Origin: Lunularia cruciata
Lineage: Eukaryota; Streptophyta; Marchantiopsida; Lunulariales; Lunulariaceae
Reading direction: 5' to 3'
Length of the DNA: 64,000 bases
Assembly (NCBI GenBank): GCA_948567375.1
Contig: OX419757.1
Location: 54,002,001-54,066,000 of the forward strand
The notes below the pieces were generated by a model. It ran no database searches and was not told the origin of the DNA. It saw only the letters and a list, made by a program, of their open reading frames with translations. A program made the position numbers and the translations under genes. Below are positions 60,675-64,000 of the stretch, one piece after another (position 1 is the first letter of the stretch; each line of letters starts with the position of its first letter).

Positions 60675-61415
60675 TATAATACCAAGAGCTAGCCATATGA
60701 TCTAGATGTGAAATTTGGTTTGGTAACATCTAGAATGATATTATATATGATGGTCAAAATAGATTAGATAGAAGTATCACCAAAAGATTACTTCTACTAA
60801 TATGGCAGAAACCAAAATAGACTTGAAAACCTAAGAACCAATAGCTAGACATATGATTTAAAGGTGAGAATTGGTTTGGTAATATCCGGAAGGATGTTAT
60901 ACATGATAGACTAAACAGATCAGAAAGAGGTATCACCAAAAGTGGATTTCTACTAATAGAGTAGGAGCCAAAATATGCTTGAAATCTTTAAAGGCAATTT
61001 TGGAGGCCTAAATGGATGAATTAAGCCTTGAAAATTTGCTAACTTCTTTGCAGAAAAAATCAAGCTAGCCTTCCCTTCCCTTGGTTTGTCTTGTCAAGAG
61101 CTTTCCAATAGCACCTTACCCACTTGATTTTGAGATTCCTACAAGAAGATTCTCTAAAATATTCCCTTTGGTCATAGCTTGTTTGACCAACCAGATAGGA
61201 CCTAGACCGATATGTCATCCATCCAAGTAAGTAAGTAATCCAAGGGTGGAGCTTGCTGACTATATCACCTATCTGTGTGCCTAATCCTATGGTGGAGCTT
61301 CCTTGGAGGAGATCATCTTTGTCTATATAATAAAGAGGAGGTGCTCCTTTGGTGCATCAAATAATTGAGTGTGAAATTTTTGTTTTCTCTCTTCTCTTGT
61401 CCTTGGAGTATTACA
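60675..61415 (-). mobile_element. LTR1 solo LTR, copy D (long form), inserted in G4 reverse transcriptase
   Basis: 741 bp; on the minus strand it runs from TGTAATACTCCAAGG to GGTATTATA. Flanks on the plus strand are ATGCT (60670-60674) and TTGCC (61416-61420), a decayed 5-bp target duplication; G1 reads ATTGTGCATGCAAAG uninterrupted at the same place. Contains the same internal tandem duplication as copy B. No internal region. Confidence 0.9.
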
Positions 61416-63389
61416 TTGCCCAATCAAATCAAAGATATCCTCTGGTGTAGGCATGGCATACCAATCAGCCCTAGTCTATCGATTGATTGGACGGTAATCT
61501 CCACACATTTGCCTATTTGTGTAGTTGCCATGCATATCCTTCTTGGCTGGCATCACTATTGCTGATGCATACTCTCCATGTGAAATCTCCACCAAACTAG
61601 TCTCAAAAAGGTCACTACTTTGGCTCTAAATCAATACTCACTCCATGTCACTATATTGATAGGGATGTCGGAAAATTAGTTTACCACTAGTCAGCTCAAT
61701 CCGTATACCAGGTCCTTTTAGAGCACCCAAATCCTTCATAATGAAGGCAAAAAACTTATGTAGCTCCTCAATAACCTCTTAACTCTCAGTCTTTCCTCTC
61801 ATGTAAGCTTGGGTCCAAGATCTTGCTCCCAAGTATTCTCTTAACTAACATAGGAGTGGAAGAAGTATTGACTTGTTGCTACACTCAACCCTTTGGAGTA
61901 GTAGTGTCATGCTCCTAACCACTAGAGATCCCAACCTCAGTGTGAAAAACTCCTTCCAATCTGGTTGCAAGCTCCATACGTTCTCTAGTTGCATCCCAAG
62001 TAGACCAAGAGTGTAATCTAAGTAGACCACTTTCCTTAGTAGCCATTGGTTGTGTCCCAAGAATACCTTGTCAAGTCTATCCATCGCCCCTAACATGTGC
62101 TTGAATTGTCCCGATAGGCAAAGGGCTCACAAGTGTTTGAGTGGTGATGCTTATCCAACACATCTTACATTGCTTTGCCAAGCCAAGGCTCACGATCCAG
62201 GTCAAACATTTCAAGTCCATAACATGAACTAACTCTTGATGCTTGGATGCCCCTTACACTATTAGAATAGCAATAATACCAATGTGAAAATCCATTGCCC
62301 GCTCTCTCTCATTGGTGTTAGGCTCCACCAACTACTATAATTGTGAGTCCCAAACCAGTCCACGACTCCCTCTTGAAATGCATGAGAGCTTGGAAAACTC
62401 ATAAGTGTGGGAAAAATGGCTCTAGGCTGTCCAACTAGGTTAACCACTGCCATAGGTGATATATCAACCACTACCACCATTTGAGACTCACGCCTAAGAT
62501 CCAAGATGTCATCAACAATGATTTGGTCTAGTTGCATAATCCCATCATAAGTGCGTTATAGAATTGCTCTCGGTAAGAGGTTTGTCCACTAAAGATAAAG
62601 ACAATGAGCCCATGATCCCATTTTGGCTGCATCTAACAAAACAAAAGGTCGTATCCAAGAATGAACCTAATGTGTATTTGCTACCACCCGGTGCAAGAAT
62701 CACCCATCAAAGGGACATTCTCCAAAATATAAGTTGGAGAAACAGACTGATGAACCTAGAGATGTCATAGTATCTGTAACATCTCCCAAAACACACCAAA
62801 ATGGGGATCTTAAAGACCAAAACCTTGGCCAACACGGTTTGTCCTTGACATGGCCATCCAAAAATCACCGAATGAATGTGCCCATGTCTCTCTAGATCAT
62901 GCATCCCTTGTAAGGAAATGTCTGCTAGTAGGGCCTTTTGGTAACCCTTGACTACTGACATTGGTAATAACTCAAGATACCAATAGGCCAAGTGTGCCAC
63001 ATGATGGAGAGAGACTTGCTTAGTAGTCTCATCTCTCTCCACATACAAGTACCTCTATACTTGGATACCTACCTGTAGTACCGTAGTTAGTCTAGTGCTA
63101 ATCACACCAAACAACTCCAATAGACATACTCTCTCTATTGGATACTACCAAGCAATGAGTGTGGTATCCAAAGATGTCAAGGTAATTGACTCTGGAGGCT
63201 CATCCTCACACTAGTCTCCTGATGGTACAAAGACTCCACTCCAAGCTTGCTACACCAACTAATCTGCATGCTGTTGCAATGCCTCCTTTGAACTCCAAGG
63301 TAGATAGAACAATCCCACTTGTACTCCAAATCTGAGTGATCTCCTTTGGTACTAGATTATCCTCTACATGGGCATTCCCCTCCAATAAG

Positions 63390-63835
63390 TCACCAAGCCA
63401 AGTAACAACACCAATAAAAGTTGAAATTTGATGCTGCCATGGTCCCGGATTGTAGTGAGCCAAGACTACCACTACTGAAATGTATTGGTAGGTGACATAC
63501 TTGTCCCTCACCTGACTGCCAACCTGGCCTAGACAAGGATGTCTCCTCCCAATAGTCAATATTGAAACCCATGGGGTATAACACTATTCTCCCAGCTAAC
63601 ACATCATACGACTCAATTATGGTTGCAATGGCTTGAGCTCTCACCACAAAGCTATCAATCGGATAACCGGGTTGAATCTAAACAACTTGCTCTCCACATG
63701 TGATGTATTGTGTAGAACTACCACCTAGAGATGTCTAGATCTGAAATGGACATCTCTTCATATTGGTATTCCGTAACTCTAGACCAACAACTGCAACCTT
63801 CCCCAACATAAGGAGCTATGCACCAGTATCAAGTA
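63390..63835 (-). pseudogene. G4 protease remnant
   Basis: The minus strand at about 63836-63819 gives LLDTGA (active-site D-T-G, Asp-Thr-Gly codons at 63830-63822), followed after a stop by LLMLGK. Downstream, 63647-63390 reads RAQAIATIIESYDVLAGRI, VLYPMGFNIDYWEETSL and SRPGWQSGEG, the second half of the protease region of this gypsy family. Counterpart of G1 25010-25330. Confidence 0.75.
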
Positions 63836-64000
63836 AGACCCTATGTGATATGTAGACCTTCCCTAAAAGTCCCACCAATTTTTTTTTTCCCTTTTGGTCA
63901 TTGAACAAGACAACTCCAAGTGTAAACTCAAAGGCTGGTCTAGTTGGTAACTAGTCCAATTTAGCGGTTGCTGCCTACCATAAACCACTAATCATTGAGC

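Larger units (their letters stand above)
57960..64000 (-). mobile_element. G4: degenerate Ty3/gypsy element with PHD finger, minus strand, open at right edge
   Basis: Reading right to left: protease (LDTGA at about 63822-63833; later RAQAIATIIESYDVLAGRI), reverse transcriptase (61560-61416 and 60674-60270, split by LTR1 copy D), connection and RNase H (60268-59680), integrase (about 59300-58459) and a PHD finger (58161-58027). Same family as G1. Compared with G1 it is less decayed: several frames of 80-117 codons remain. Some stops look like C-to-T changes, e.g. CAG to TAG in LTDxGTKF. gag would lie beyond position 64000. The 3' LTR is not defined. Confidence 0.85.

Overview
The window looks like nuclear DNA from a land plant, probably a bryophyte (moss). 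It holds one clearly conserved spliceosome gene with plant-style short GT-AG introns. The rest is mostly old, AT-rich, stop-ridden Ty3/gypsy LTR-retrotransposon debris, with no bacterial-type operons. I think a Physcomitrium-like moss is plausible from the look of the gypsy families, but the sequence alone does not prove the species.

Layout. Positions 1-8.5 kb are a moderately GC, non-TE-looking stretch. It has several short degenerate tandem repeats (1512-1681, 3739-3985, 4524-4835), two exon-like minus-strand frames near 5 kb and no gene I can name. From 8.5 to 47.3 kb the DNA is AT-rich and repeat-dominated. It contains a broken Lys/Glu-rich reading frame (10.46-11.5 kb), a large repeat at about 12.4-19 kb whose inverted relative lies at about 42.7-44.2 kb, and three broken gypsy elements: G1 plus strand at about 22.5-29.6 kb, G2 minus strand at about 30.1-32.6 kb, and G3 plus strand at about 36.7-39.4 kb. 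Two LTR families are scattered through them. LTR1 (about 595 or 740 bp, TGTAATAC...GTATTACA) occurs four times with no internal region, so as solo LTRs. LTR2 (TGTAA...TTTTACA) occurs three times, once next to a tRNA-iMet-type primer-binding site.

From 47.4 to 54.8 kb is a gene island. It opens with a perfect hairpin at 47,412-47,447 and contains the seven-exon gene for splicing factor SF3A2 (50,034-53,100, 376 residues, U1-type zinc finger, long proline-rich tail). From 54.9 kb to the right edge repeats resume: a degenerate fragment resembling the tail of a non-LTR reverse transcriptase ORF (55.2-56.4 kb), and G4, a minus-strand gypsy element of the same family as G1 that runs off the right edge.

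The most interesting content is the G1/G4 family. In G4 the integrase is followed by a complete C4HC3 PHD-type zinc finger, where chromoviruses carry a chromodomain. G1 and G4 have each been hit by an LTR1 solo LTR at a different place, so each supplies the empty site for the other; this fixes the LTR1 ends and a degraded 5-bp target duplication. No transposon ORF is intact. No tRNA, rRNA or CRISPR was recognised.
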